From positions 1-19,019 of the forward strand of contig CANGZK010000005.1 in assembly GCA_947458565.1 (NCBI GenBank): a DNA stretch of 19,019 bases, in the 5' to 3' direction. The notes beneath the pieces were generated by a model. The model searched no databases, was not told the origin of the DNA, and was given only the letters and a program-made list of their open reading frames with translations. A program made the translations under genes and the position numbers. Numbering within the stretch: position 1 is the stretch's first letter; each line of letters starts with the position of its first letter. This DNA is from Acidimicrobiaceae bacterium (GTDB lineage: Bacteria; Actinomycetota; Acidimicrobiia; Acidimicrobiales; Ilumatobacteraceae). Shown here piece after piece: positions 1 through 7,091 of this stretch.

Positions 1-598
1 AGCATCAAGTGCGCCTTCGCAAAACCGATGGTTTAGTGATGATGTTCATCTCACGACCACAGGTCGCAGCGAATTTACATTGTTTATACGCAATCAATTG
101 GACGCACTGCGAGCACAGAACATCATTACTAACGGAGTTGCACCGGTGGTACCACTTGGCGCACCGATGGCCAAGGGCGATCGCGGCAAGAAAGTCAAGA
201 GGCTGCAAAATGCGCCCAATACATACTTCAAATTGCCAAAGAAAAAACGCGTTGTTGTTGATGGAATTCTTGGAAAACGCACTATTGAACTCATCAAAAC
301 TCTTGAAACAAATGCCGCTCTACCAATCGACGGCGTCGCCGATGAAGCCGTGTTGGCAGTGTTGGGCATCGACCCAGCAACAATCGTTCTCTTTGAGGGC
401 ACCAAACACGCAACAGTCGCTACTGCGCAAACCGCTCTGGCCAGAGTCCTCAAAGTCAAGATTCGTGCAGATGGCATCTATGGCGCAGGCACTACACGTC
501 AAGTTAAGCGTTTTCAGAAGAGCGTTGGTTTAAAACAAACAGGCACAATCAACCGCCTGACATGGCTAGCTTTACTCAGTGCTTCAAAGCTGACGTAA
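1..598 (+). CDS. SGNH/GDSL-type hydrolase with two C-terminal peptidoglycan-binding repeats (5' end outside window)
   Basis: The reading frame is open from base 2 with no start codon needed, so this is the C-terminal part of a longer protein. Its first visible residues include WFSDDVHLTTTG, which matches the last catalytic block of SGNH/GDSL esterases, where a DxxH pair supplies the Asp and His of the triad; the nucleophilic Ser block would lie upstream of the window. After a short linker come two repeats of the PG_binding_1 type, each with a QxxL-like helix, a 'DGI(L/Y)G..T' turn and a closing hydrophobic helix (DGILGKRTIE, then DGIYGAGTTRQVKRFQ). A surface enzyme that acts on acyl groups of wall glycans is the natural reading, but this is inferred from the domain pair. 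An ATG at 80 is only an internal Met. The 3' end overlaps glfT2 on the opposite strand by 23 bp. Confidence 0.75.
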   Translation, partial: ASSAPSQNRWFSDDVHLTTTGRSEFTLFIRNQLDALRAQNIITNGVAPVVPLGAPMAKGDRGKKVKRLQNAPNTYFKLPKKKRVVVDGILGKRTIELIKTLETNAALPIDGVADEAVLAVLGIDPATIVLFEGTKHATVATAQTALARVLKVKIRADGIYGAGTTRQVKRFQKSVGLKQTGTINRLTWLALLSASKLT

Positions 599-2363
599 AA
601 CGCTCTTCCCACGCAGCATTACTGACCATCGTCGGATATGCCTCTCGATATTCACGCTTCAGTCGCTTGTATGACGTGGCGATCATAAAGATCGACTTCA
701 CAACCTCACGCAACAGTTTGAAAAACCTCTTCGCGTCACGCTCAACTGTGTATCCATCGGCAATGCGATCGTGACGATACAAAATCCGATTGCGCAGTGT
801 GGCCACACCGACAGCACGGGCATCAATTGGGCCAACGCCATACTTCTTCAGCCGTAATGGCTTGGGAACGATGTACCCGCCCACCAGCACGACGGCAAAC
901 AAAAACCCGAAGGCACGCAACGCTTTGTGTCGTGGTTGGCGTGGCGTGATTGCGGCAAGTTCGGCCGAAAGTGGCGCTGGCTTTTCTTCTGCGCACACAC
1001 GCAATTCATCGTGCAGTGCGGCGTGATCAATCTTCATCCACTCCGCTGGACCAGCCAGATATGCGTTGAGCCCGCGCAGCATGTATTCGGTTGATGCATA
1101 ACGCATCGAGAAAAGATTACGGAACCCAAATGACGAAAATCTATAAGCCAGGTTCCACCACGTGTGTTTATCAAACACCAGCGTGTCGACAAGTGCCAAG
1201 TTACGCGATTCATAAAACAATGAAGACGGATTATTTTTCAAACCAAAGTCCGCATGCCACACAATCACTCCGTTGAGTGTGATCGAGTGCTTGCCGGTGT
1301 GCATGAGTCCAAACGCAACATCGTCTCCACGCACAAATACAGGCAACGGATTTTCGTTGGTGATGTTGATTGGAAACGCGGTGTACCACCATGCGGTGTA
1401 GTCAAATGGAACCTCGGCTGCATCTTGCACAGCAACCGATCGCTCTCGCATGTCGTCCTCGCGGCCGAGTGCTTGCAACGGATAGATGGAACGCCACGAA
1501 TACTGTGACCCAGCCTCAAATTGCAGCCACGGACGTTCTTCAGAGAGCATTGCGCCGTGCACGCAGAGTCGCGCATCTTTGGCGTAGGCAAACAACGACA
1601 TCGTGCGCACAATCGCTTCTGGCTCGAGTGTGATGTCGTCGTCCATGAACAACACGTGCGTCGCCCAGCCTGCCTTGCGAAGTTCAATCAGGCCGCGGGC
1701 GAAACCACCCGCACCACCCAGGTTGCCATTTGGGATCACTGTAAGCGGCGCGTCTGCGGCCGCATCAAATGTCACATTTTGTGCATTATCAACGACGAGC
1801 ACTCGCACTTTGCCATTGAGGGCGGCATTGTCGCGCACCAAATCGAGAACGTTATGCACTGTCTTTCGAACATATTCCTGACGATTAAACGTCGTGATCG
1901 ACAACGACATGCGCACTTCGTGTCGCGGAGCATCCTGAGTAACCCACTCTCCACCTGTCATGCACACTTCACCACCAACCGCAGTGACCCGCACGTAGTA
2001 CGTGCCATCTGCTGACGCCTGCAAGTCGGGAACTGTGAGTATCACGCTCGTCGGAGACCCTTCACCGCGCGGCAATTGTGCTGTTGCAACAACCGATTCT
2101 GTCTTACCGTTCACCACCACAACTTCGGCAATACCTACACCAGAAGCACGCACACTGACACTCAAGTTGTTGACTTGGCTCACTCGGCGCCAGCGGCCGG
2201 CGGCAAACACACCAAACGATGTATCGAAACTCAGTGCGCCACCGTCAGCGAGTACCGCCCCGCCCTCCACCAATCGGACTTCGCCGCTCGTGCGCGCATA
2301 CAACAGCGGCTCTGGTGTCGTCGGCGTTGGCAATACAAGACGTTGCAACAAATTTGATTGCAT
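576..2363 (-). CDS. glfT2: GlfT2-like UDP-galactofuranosyltransferase
   Basis: A processive-type galactofuranosyltransferase that in mycobacteria adds UDP-Galf units to the growing arabinogalactan galactan on the inner face of the membrane. The 595-residue length is a little under the 637 of the M. tuberculosis enzyme. Visible features are an N-terminal beta-rich domain (about 1-145), the GT-A fold starting at MSLSITTFNRQEY (152-164), the metal/nucleotide DDD motif in FMDDDI (241-243), the catalytic-base region FVRGDD (D347/D348), the metal His in WHADF (H370), and a helical C-terminal part with a hydrophobic stretch at about 482-500 that may help membrane binding. The ATG overlaps the glf stop codon as TGATG, so the two are translationally coupled. 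No GlfT1-like partner is in the window. The exact acceptor in this organism is not known. Confidence 0.88.
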   Translation of the reverse strand: MQSNLLQRLVLPTPTTPEPLLYARTSGEVRLVEGGAVLADGGALSFDTSFGVFAAGRWRRVSQVNNLSVSVRASGVGIAEVVVVNGKTESVVATAQLPRGEGSPTSVILTVPDLQASADGTYYVRVTAVGGEVCMTGGEWVTQDAPRHEVRMSLSITTFNRQEYVRKTVHNVLDLVRDNAALNGKVRVLVVDNAQNVTFDAAADAPLTVIPNGNLGGAGGFARGLIELRKAGWATHVLFMDDDITLEPEAIVRTMSLFAYAKDARLCVHGAMLSEERPWLQFEAGSQYSWRSIYPLQALGREDDMRERSVAVQDAAEVPFDYTAWWYTAFPINITNENPLPVFVRGDDVAFGLMHTGKHSITLNGVIVWHADFGLKNNPSSLFYESRNLALVDTLVFDKHTWWNLAYRFSSFGFRNLFSMRYASTEYMLRGLNAYLAGPAEWMKIDHAALHDELRVCAEEKPAPLSAELAAITPRQPRHKALRAFGFLFAVVLVGGYIVPKPLRLKKYGVGPIDARAVGVATLRNRILYRHDRIADGYTVERDAKRFFKLLREVVKSIFMIATSYKRLKREYREAYPTMVSNAAWEERFTSALKH

Positions 2364-3529
2364 CAGTGCTTTGCCCCACCCAACGGATCGGTGAAAAACT
2401 GTGGGATGTCTTGATTGCTCTCAAGCGCCTTCAACATTGCTGTCGCTGCAGCCAAAGCTTCGTGAATAGTGACATCCATGTCGAGATAACGATAGGTGCC
2501 GAGGCGACCCAAAAAAGTGACACCCTTCTGAGCCCGAGCCTGATGCACATAATTGACCAATTGATCAGTCTCTTTCACCAACCGAATCGGGTAATACGGA
2601 GTGTCGTTGTCTCCACACAGTCGTGAATATTCGGTGTAGGTCACGGTCTGATCATGATTTTCCCAAGGTGCAAAATGTTTGTGTTCGGTGATTCGCGTGA
2701 ACGGCACTTGCTCGTCGCAGTAATTCAGCACCGGGCAACCCTGAAAATCTCCATCGGATACATGTTGCTCAAAGTCAAGTGTTCGATATGCAAGCCGACC
2801 AAATTCAAAACCAAAATATGCATCGATAGGGCCAGTCCACACAACGTGGTCGTATTCGCTCGCCTGCTCACGCTCAAAACGTGTCGACAGGTGCACGCTG
2901 ATGTTTTCATGGTCGAGAATTGCCTGCACAATCGGCGTGTAGCCGTGCTCAGGGATCCCCTGATGCGGATGATTGAAGTATGAGTCATCAGCGGTAAACC
3001 GAAGCGGTAAGCGCGCGAGGATGCTTGCGGGCAACTCGGTTGGATCTACGCCCCACTGCTTTTTTGTGTATCCCGCAAAAAATGCGTCATACAATTCGCG
3101 ACCCACAAACCTCAGGCCCTGATCTTCAAATGAAGCAGGATTTGTGATCGTCGAATCTGCTTTTGTGGCAATAAACGCCTCGGCTTCGGCCGGCGAAAAA
3201 TTGGTGCCAAAAAACTCGTTGATCAACGTCAAGTTCATCGGCATCTGAAACGCCTTATCGCCCACCATCGCACGCACCCGGTGGCGATACGGCATCATTG
3301 ACCCAAAGCGCGTAATGAACTCCCACACATGTTCGTGTTGCGTATGAAAAATATGCGGTCCATAGGTGTGCACCATGACGCCAGTTTTATGGCGCTCGGT
3401 ATGACAGTTGCCAGCAACGTGATCACGGGTGTCGAAAACGGTCGCGGTATGACCTGCTTCGGCTAGTTGTCTGGCGACTACGGCACCTGAAAAGCCTGCG
3501 CCAACAATGGCAAACGATCGCGCTAGCAC
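2363..3529 (-). CDS. glf: UDP-galactopyranose mutase
   Basis: An FAD-dependent enzyme that interconverts UDP-galactopyranose and UDP-galactofuranose and so supplies the donor for the downstream glfT2. The protein (388 residues, normal for bacterial Glf) starts almost directly with the dinucleotide-binding motif GAGFSG (10-15), followed by the family hallmarks GPHIFHT (57-63), the YTKKQWG block, the mobile-loop and substrate region around TADDSYFN, and the FTRITEHKHF segment carrying a phosphate-binding Arg. The start is GTG: an in-frame TAG lies two codons upstream, so no earlier start is possible, and only a weak AGGG lies just before it. Only 18 bp separate it from the upstream rhodanese-E1 gene, so the three genes appear to form an operon. 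Confidence 0.95.
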   Translation of the reverse strand: MLARSFAIVGAGFSGAVVARQLAEAGHTATVFDTRDHVAGNCHTERHKTGVMVHTYGPHIFHTQHEHVWEFITRFGSMMPYRHRVRAMVGDKAFQMPMNLTLINEFFGTNFSPAEAEAFIATKADSTITNPASFEDQGLRFVGRELYDAFFAGYTKKQWGVDPTELPASILARLPLRFTADDSYFNHPHQGIPEHGYTPIVQAILDHENISVHLSTRFEREQASEYDHVVWTGPIDAYFGFEFGRLAYRTLDFEQHVSDGDFQGCPVLNYCDEQVPFTRITEHKHFAPWENHDQTVTYTEYSRLCGDNDTPYYPIRLVKETDQLVNYVHQARAQKGVTFLGRLGTYRYLDMDVTIHEALAAATAMLKALESNQDIPQFFTDPLGGAKH

Positions 3530-3547
3530 GCCCTAAATACTACGCAA

Positions 3548-4714
3548 TTAGTGCGAGAGCCAAGGTGCACATAGGCCATCCAGATCACGCACTTCGATGC
3601 GTTCACGGTTGGCATATGTCACTTGATTGCTTGGATCCACGCGTAATTTGAACGTGCGGAATTCCATTTCTGTTGTGTCAATAGCAAGGATGCGGCCGAT
3701 CAACGACTCGCCCAAACCGAGCAGCAACTTGATTGTTTCAAGCGCTTGAATTGAGCCAACAATTCCTGGCAAAACTCCGAGTACACCTGCTTCTGCACAA
3801 CTTGGAGCAAGTTCGGCTGGCGGCGGCTCTGGAACCATGTCGCGATATGTCGGCCCATTCTTCGGATCAAATACGGTGACCATTCCTTCAAACCTGAAGA
3901 TTGATCCGTGCACAACTGGAATACCAAGCTTGACGCTTGCGTCATTGAGCACATAGCGACTCGGAAAGTTGTCCGCGCCGTCCACGATCACGTCATAACC
4001 AGAGATGATGTCCATGATGTTGCTTGCGTCCAAGCGTGTGTCGTACGTGACAACGTCTACATCGGGGTTGAGCATGGTCAGTGTCTTTTTTGCCGAGTCA
4101 ACCTTGCGATCACCGATGCGATCAATGTTGTGCAAAATCTGACGCTGCAAGTTGCTGGCATCCACTTCGTCCATGTCGACAATGCCAATTGTGCCAACGC
4201 CGGCGGCAGCCAAATACAACGCTGCTGGGCTTCCAAGCCCACCCGCACCCAACAACAACACTTTGCTCGCAAGCAGCTTTGCTTGACCCTCAACACCTAC
4301 TTCTGGCAACAAAATATGTCGCTGATAACGATTGCGTTGCTCTGCAGTCAATGAGGCAGGAGTGCCCCACTGGCGACCCTCGTCTTTCCATTTGCCAAAA
4401 CCACCAGCCATCGAGACAACATTTGTGTAGCCAAGTTCTTGCAACGTCTTGGCAGCAAATGCGCTACGCACTCCGCCTGCGCAATACACCACAATTGGCG
4501 CATCTTTATCGGTGATCTTGCTCTCGATCTGTGCTTCGAGGTGACCACGAGGAATATGGATCGACAGTGGCAAGGTGCCCTGCTCGAATTCGTCAGGCTC
4601 GCGCACATCCAGCGCAAGCGTTGTGCCGGTCGCCAAGCGAGCAGCAGCGTCAGCAGTGTCTACTTCAACAATTTGCGATTTTGCTTGTGCAAGTAGGTCT
4701 CTAAAACCAGCCAT
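3548..4714 (-). CDS. Rhodanese-E1 adenylyltransferase/sulfurtransferase (MoeZ/MoeB/ThiF family)
   Basis: An E1-like protein that adenylates and then thiolates the C-terminal Gly-Gly of small sulfur carriers (MoaD, ThiS or CysO type) for molybdopterin, thiamine or cysteine synthesis. With the ATG at 4714 it has 388 residues. A rhodanese domain comes first (about 12-118, active-site loop YCAGGVRS with C78). The ThiF/MoeB domain follows: RYQRHILLPEVG, nucleotide loop GAGGLGS (156-162), metal/ATP Asp in IVDMDEVD, SNLQRQ, and the transfer Cys in PSCAEAGVLG (C306). The order is opposite to mycobacterial MoeZ, where the rhodanese is C-terminal. The paired zinc CxxC motifs of E. coli MoeB are absent, as in MoeZ. 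A TTG at 4738 would add eight residues, but GGAGG lies downstream of it (about 13 nt before the ATG), so the ATG is preferred. Which carrier it serves cannot be told from the window. Confidence 0.9.
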   Translation of the reverse strand: MAGFRDLLAQAKSQIVEVDTADAAARLATGTTLALDVREPDEFEQGTLPLSIHIPRGHLEAQIESKITDKDAPIVVYCAGGVRSAFAAKTLQELGYTNVVSMAGGFGKWKDEGRQWGTPASLTAEQRNRYQRHILLPEVGVEGQAKLLASKVLLLGAGGLGSPAALYLAAAGVGTIGIVDMDEVDASNLQRQILHNIDRIGDRKVDSAKKTLTMLNPDVDVVTYDTRLDASNIMDIISGYDVIVDGADNFPSRYVLNDASVKLGIPVVHGSIFRFEGMVTVFDPKNGPTYRDMVPEPPPAELAPSCAEAGVLGVLPGIVGSIQALETIKLLLGLGESLIGRILAIDTTEMEFRTFKLRVDPSNQVTYANRERIEVRDLDGLCAPWLSH

Positions 4715-4799
4715 ATAAGTGACGAATCCTCCGCCCAATACCCTACCGTTCTAGTCGGGTTTTAACGACGAGCAGGATTTCTCCTGTGACACAGCCACA

Positions 4800-5429
4800 T
4801 TGCGTAACTCGCGCACACACATGGGCATGAACGAACTACGCATTGATTCAACACTTGTTGTGGTGCCCTGGCTGGACCCAATTGTCGATGAAGTCGGGTT
4901 CGATGTGTTCTCGCGGTATGCCGAGATGTTTTGGCTCCCCATCATGGGGCCAAGTGCGCTGTGGATCATGCGACGAATCGTGATGGGCTTTGACGAGTTT
5001 CCTGGCGGCTACGAGATGGATACCCAAGAGATCGCACTTGCCGTTGGTCTGTCATTCACACAGGGTGCCAACTGCCCATTTAGTCGTGCCCTGCGTCGCT
5101 GTCAGTGGTTTGGTGCCGCACAAAGCGTGCACGGTGGCTTGGCTGTGCGCATCAAACTTCCACCGGTCTCACGTCGCCAGATACAACGCTTCCCTATTCC
5201 ACTCAAACAATCGCTTGCGGCGTGGCCTGATGGATCCACAGACCATCAACAACTTGTTGAGCGAGCCAAACTTGTCGCAAGTGCACTGATCACGACTGGT
5301 GACGACTCAGATTTATTGGAATCTCGACTTACGCGGATCGGAATTCCAATTGGGATTGCGGCTCGTGTTGCGAGTGATCTAACTGGTTCGATGATTGCCG
5401 GTTCAGCCACGGCACGAAGTTCTCCATAA
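4800..5429 (+). CDS. Conserved-looking actinobacterial protein of unknown function, possibly winged-helix
   Basis: I do not recognise a named family. The frame runs 209 residues from a TTG at 4800; ATG codons at 4821 and 4827 give 202 or 200 residues and are more natural starts, although no clear ribosome binding site precedes any of them. The protein looks real: it has an aromatic-rich N-terminal half (DEVGFDVFSRYAEMFWLP, then GPSALWIMRRIV), an EMDTQEIALAVGL segment followed by SRALRRCQWFGAAQ that could be the helix-turn-helix of a winged-helix fold, a PPVSRRQIQRFP segment, and a C-terminal helix-loop region. There is no signal peptide or membrane segment, so it is probably cytoplasmic. It is divergent from the moeZ-like operon and its last 101 bp overlap rnhB on the other strand. 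A DNA-binding role is inference from pattern only. Confidence 0.6.
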   Translation: MRNSRTHMGMNELRIDSTLVVVPWLDPIVDEVGFDVFSRYAEMFWLPIMGPSALWIMRRIVMGFDEFPGGYEMDTQEIALAVGLSFTQGANCPFSRALRRCQWFGAAQSVHGGLAVRIKLPPVSRRQIQRFPIPLKQSLAAWPDGSTDHQQLVERAKLVASALITTGDDSDLLESRLTRIGIPIGIAARVASDLTGSMIAGSATARSSP

Positions 5430-6063
5430 ACGCCCAACTCGTGCGATGCAGAGCCGATGGCCCATACCCCTGCAGCGCAGTGCGATGTTTTGGGCACGGG
5501 TAGCCCTTATTGGTCTCAAAGCTCCACAGCGAATAGTCGTTTGCGTACTCTCGCATCATTCTGTCTCGCGAAACTTTTGCCAGCACCGAAGCGGCCGATA
5601 CCGACAACACTGATGCGTCAGCTTTTACTTGTGTCACCACCTGCGAAATATGTGGTGACACAAAATCCCACCGACCGTCAATCACTGCAGTTGCTTTGCT
5701 TACATCGATTTGTTTTGCCAAACTTTCAATCGCCCGTTTGGTGGCCAATCGTTGGGCAGCATTCATTCCCAACGCATCGCATTCGGCGTGAGTCACATAC
5801 CCAATCGACCATGCTGCGCATGTTGCGGCCACATGATCAAACATTTCTTCTCGTTTAATTTCAGACAATTGTTTTGAGTCGCGCGCTCCACCCATAAGTG
5901 CTGCCGCATCATCGCTCGCAATCACATCGCGCGACAAGACTGCTGCCCCGATCATCAGTGGCCCGGCCCACGCACCTTTTCCCACTTCGTCAATACCGAT
6001 CACAATCGACGAGCCCTTGCGCAACAGCACACGCTCTAATTGGGTCGTTGGTTTTTCTTTCAC
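5329..6063 (-). CDS. rnhB: Ribonuclease HII
   Basis: Cleaves the RNA strand of RNA-DNA hybrids and initiates removal of single ribonucleotides from the chromosome. Starting at the GTG at 6063 the protein has 244 residues. The four acidic catalytic residues are visible: D25 and E26 in GIDEVGKGAWAGP, D129 in AVIDGRWDF, and D167 in LAKVSRDRMM. The RDSKQLS block and the end motif KHRTALQGYGPSALHRTSW are also present. The usual DEAGRG motif reads DEVGKG here. Start choice: an in-frame ATG at 6114 would push 51 bp into selD, whereas GTG at 6063 forms a GTGA overlap with the selD stop, in line with the coupling in the rest of this operon. After HRTSW there is an extra Gln/Ser-rich tail of about 35 residues, most of it encoded antisense to the end of the convergent unknown gene. 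Confidence 0.94.
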   Translation of the reverse strand: MKEKPTTQLERVLLRKGSSIVIGIDEVGKGAWAGPLMIGAAVLSRDVIASDDAAALMGGARDSKQLSEIKREEMFDHVAATCAAWSIGYVTHAECDALGMNAAQRLATKRAIESLAKQIDVSKATAVIDGRWDFVSPHISQVVTQVKADASVLSVSAASVLAKVSRDRMMREYANDYSLWSFETNKGYPCPKHRTALQGYGPSALHRTSWAFMENFVPWLNRQSSNQLDHSQHEPQSQLEFRSA

Positions 6064-7091
6064 TGCAATGAAATCTGCACCGCGCCACCAACGAAACTGC
6101 CTGCACGCCACCAAGTACCGCTCTGCAGTAACGCTGCTGCAGTTGGTGCATCTACCGCAGCGAGCAAACCGCCCGAAGTTTGGGGGTCAAAACACAACGC
6201 GGCCGCTGCATCATTGTTGGCACCATCTACAAAGTTGCCCTCTACATAGTCACGGTTACGCGGGTCTCCACCCGTTCGCACACCCCTTTGCGCTGCTTCC
6301 CTCGCACCTGGATAAGCCCGCAACGTGCTGCCTTCAATAACGAGAGCAACTGCACTTCGCTCTGCCATTTCCCAGCCGTGGCCAGCCAATCCATAGCCCG
6401 TCACATCGGTTACCGCGTGCACACCAGCGCCAAAACTTTGCAGTTGCTCAGATGCCACACGATTCAGCGTGCGCATCCCCGCAATCGCTGCAGCTTTATC
6501 TGCATCTGATCCGCCAGCAAGAGCGAGGCCGGTGCCGAGTGGCTTTGACATCACAGCAATGTCTCCAACTCGTGCGCCACTCTTGCGAAAAATACGTTGT
6601 GGGTTGACAACACCTTGCACGGCAAGACCAAAGATCGGCTCTGGGTTACGAATGGTGTGACCACCCGCAATACTTCCGCCTGCCTCTGCAACAACTTGTG
6701 CGGCTGCTGCAAAAATCTGAGCGATAGCAGTTGGGGGAAAGTGCTCAGGAAATGCAGCAATATTGACGGCCAACACCACGCGACCGCCCATTGCAAACAC
6801 ATCGCTGCATGCATTGGCTGCTGCTATCGCACCAAAATCACCTGGGTCATCTACCAGTGGCGGAAAAAAATCGGTTGTGCTCACCAAGGCCACATCATCG
6901 GATACTTGGTACACAGCTGCATCATCGAAAGGGGCAAGCCCTACTAATAATGCAGGATCAAGTGATGCAGGAAAGTCGCTCACCAAGTCGGCGAGCAATG
7001 TTGCGCCCCATTTGGCCGCACATCCGCCGCACGATGTCCATTCAGTAAGACGCAGCGGCGAGATGCTTGGCGAATTACTTGTATTGCTCAT
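6060..7091 (-). CDS. selD: Selenide, water dikinase (selenophosphate synthetase)
   Basis: Makes selenophosphate from selenide and ATP, the selenium donor for selenocysteine-tRNA and for 2-selenouridine in tRNA. The 343-residue protein has the catalytic region WTSCGGCAAKWG, in which C24 and K27 stand where E. coli C17 and K20 stand (C-x-x-K); the redox position is Cys, not Sec, and there is no in-frame UGA. Further hallmarks are FDDAAVYQ, STTDFFPPLVDDP, the NACSDVFAMGG metal/ATP block, and the C-terminal DVTGYGLAGHGWEMA and CFDPQTSGGLL motifs. The ATG overlaps the previous gene's TGA as ATGA, and its own stop overlaps the rnhB start. No selA, selB, tRNA-Sec, selenouridine synthase or selenoprotein is visible here, so which selenium branch it serves is open. 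Confidence 0.95.
   Translation of the reverse strand: MSNTSNSPSISPLRLTEWTSCGGCAAKWGATLLADLVSDFPASLDPALLVGLAPFDDAAVYQVSDDVALVSTTDFFPPLVDDPGDFGAIAAANACSDVFAMGGRVVLAVNIAAFPEHFPPTAIAQIFAAAAQVVAEAGGSIAGGHTIRNPEPIFGLAVQGVVNPQRIFRKSGARVGDIAVMSKPLGTGLALAGGSDADKAAAIAGMRTLNRVASEQLQSFGAGVHAVTDVTGYGLAGHGWEMAERSAVALVIEGSTLRAYPGAREAAQRGVRTGGDPRNRDYVEGNFVDGANNDAAAALCFDPQTSGGLLAAVDAPTAAALLQSGTWWRAGSFVGGAVQISLQ

Noticed and set aside
1265..2015. Several long open frames on both strands inside glfT2
   Set aside because: They are out-of-frame shadows of the glfT2 coding sequence, with no domain character and rich in Cys, His and Arg typical of frame-shifted reading.
3908..4617. Open frames opposite or out of phase within the rhodanese-E1 gene
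   Set aside because: Shadows; the E1 frame has every family motif in order and the others have none.
4764..4786. Small hairpin CAGGA-TTTC-TCCTG between the moeZ-like gene and the divergent unknown gene
   Set aside because: A 5-bp stem without a T run is too weak to call as a terminator or operator.
6064..6114. Longer rnhB starting at 6114
   Set aside because: It would overlap selD by 55 bp; the GTGA overlap at 6063 fits the other junctions in this operon and the family's N-terminal length.
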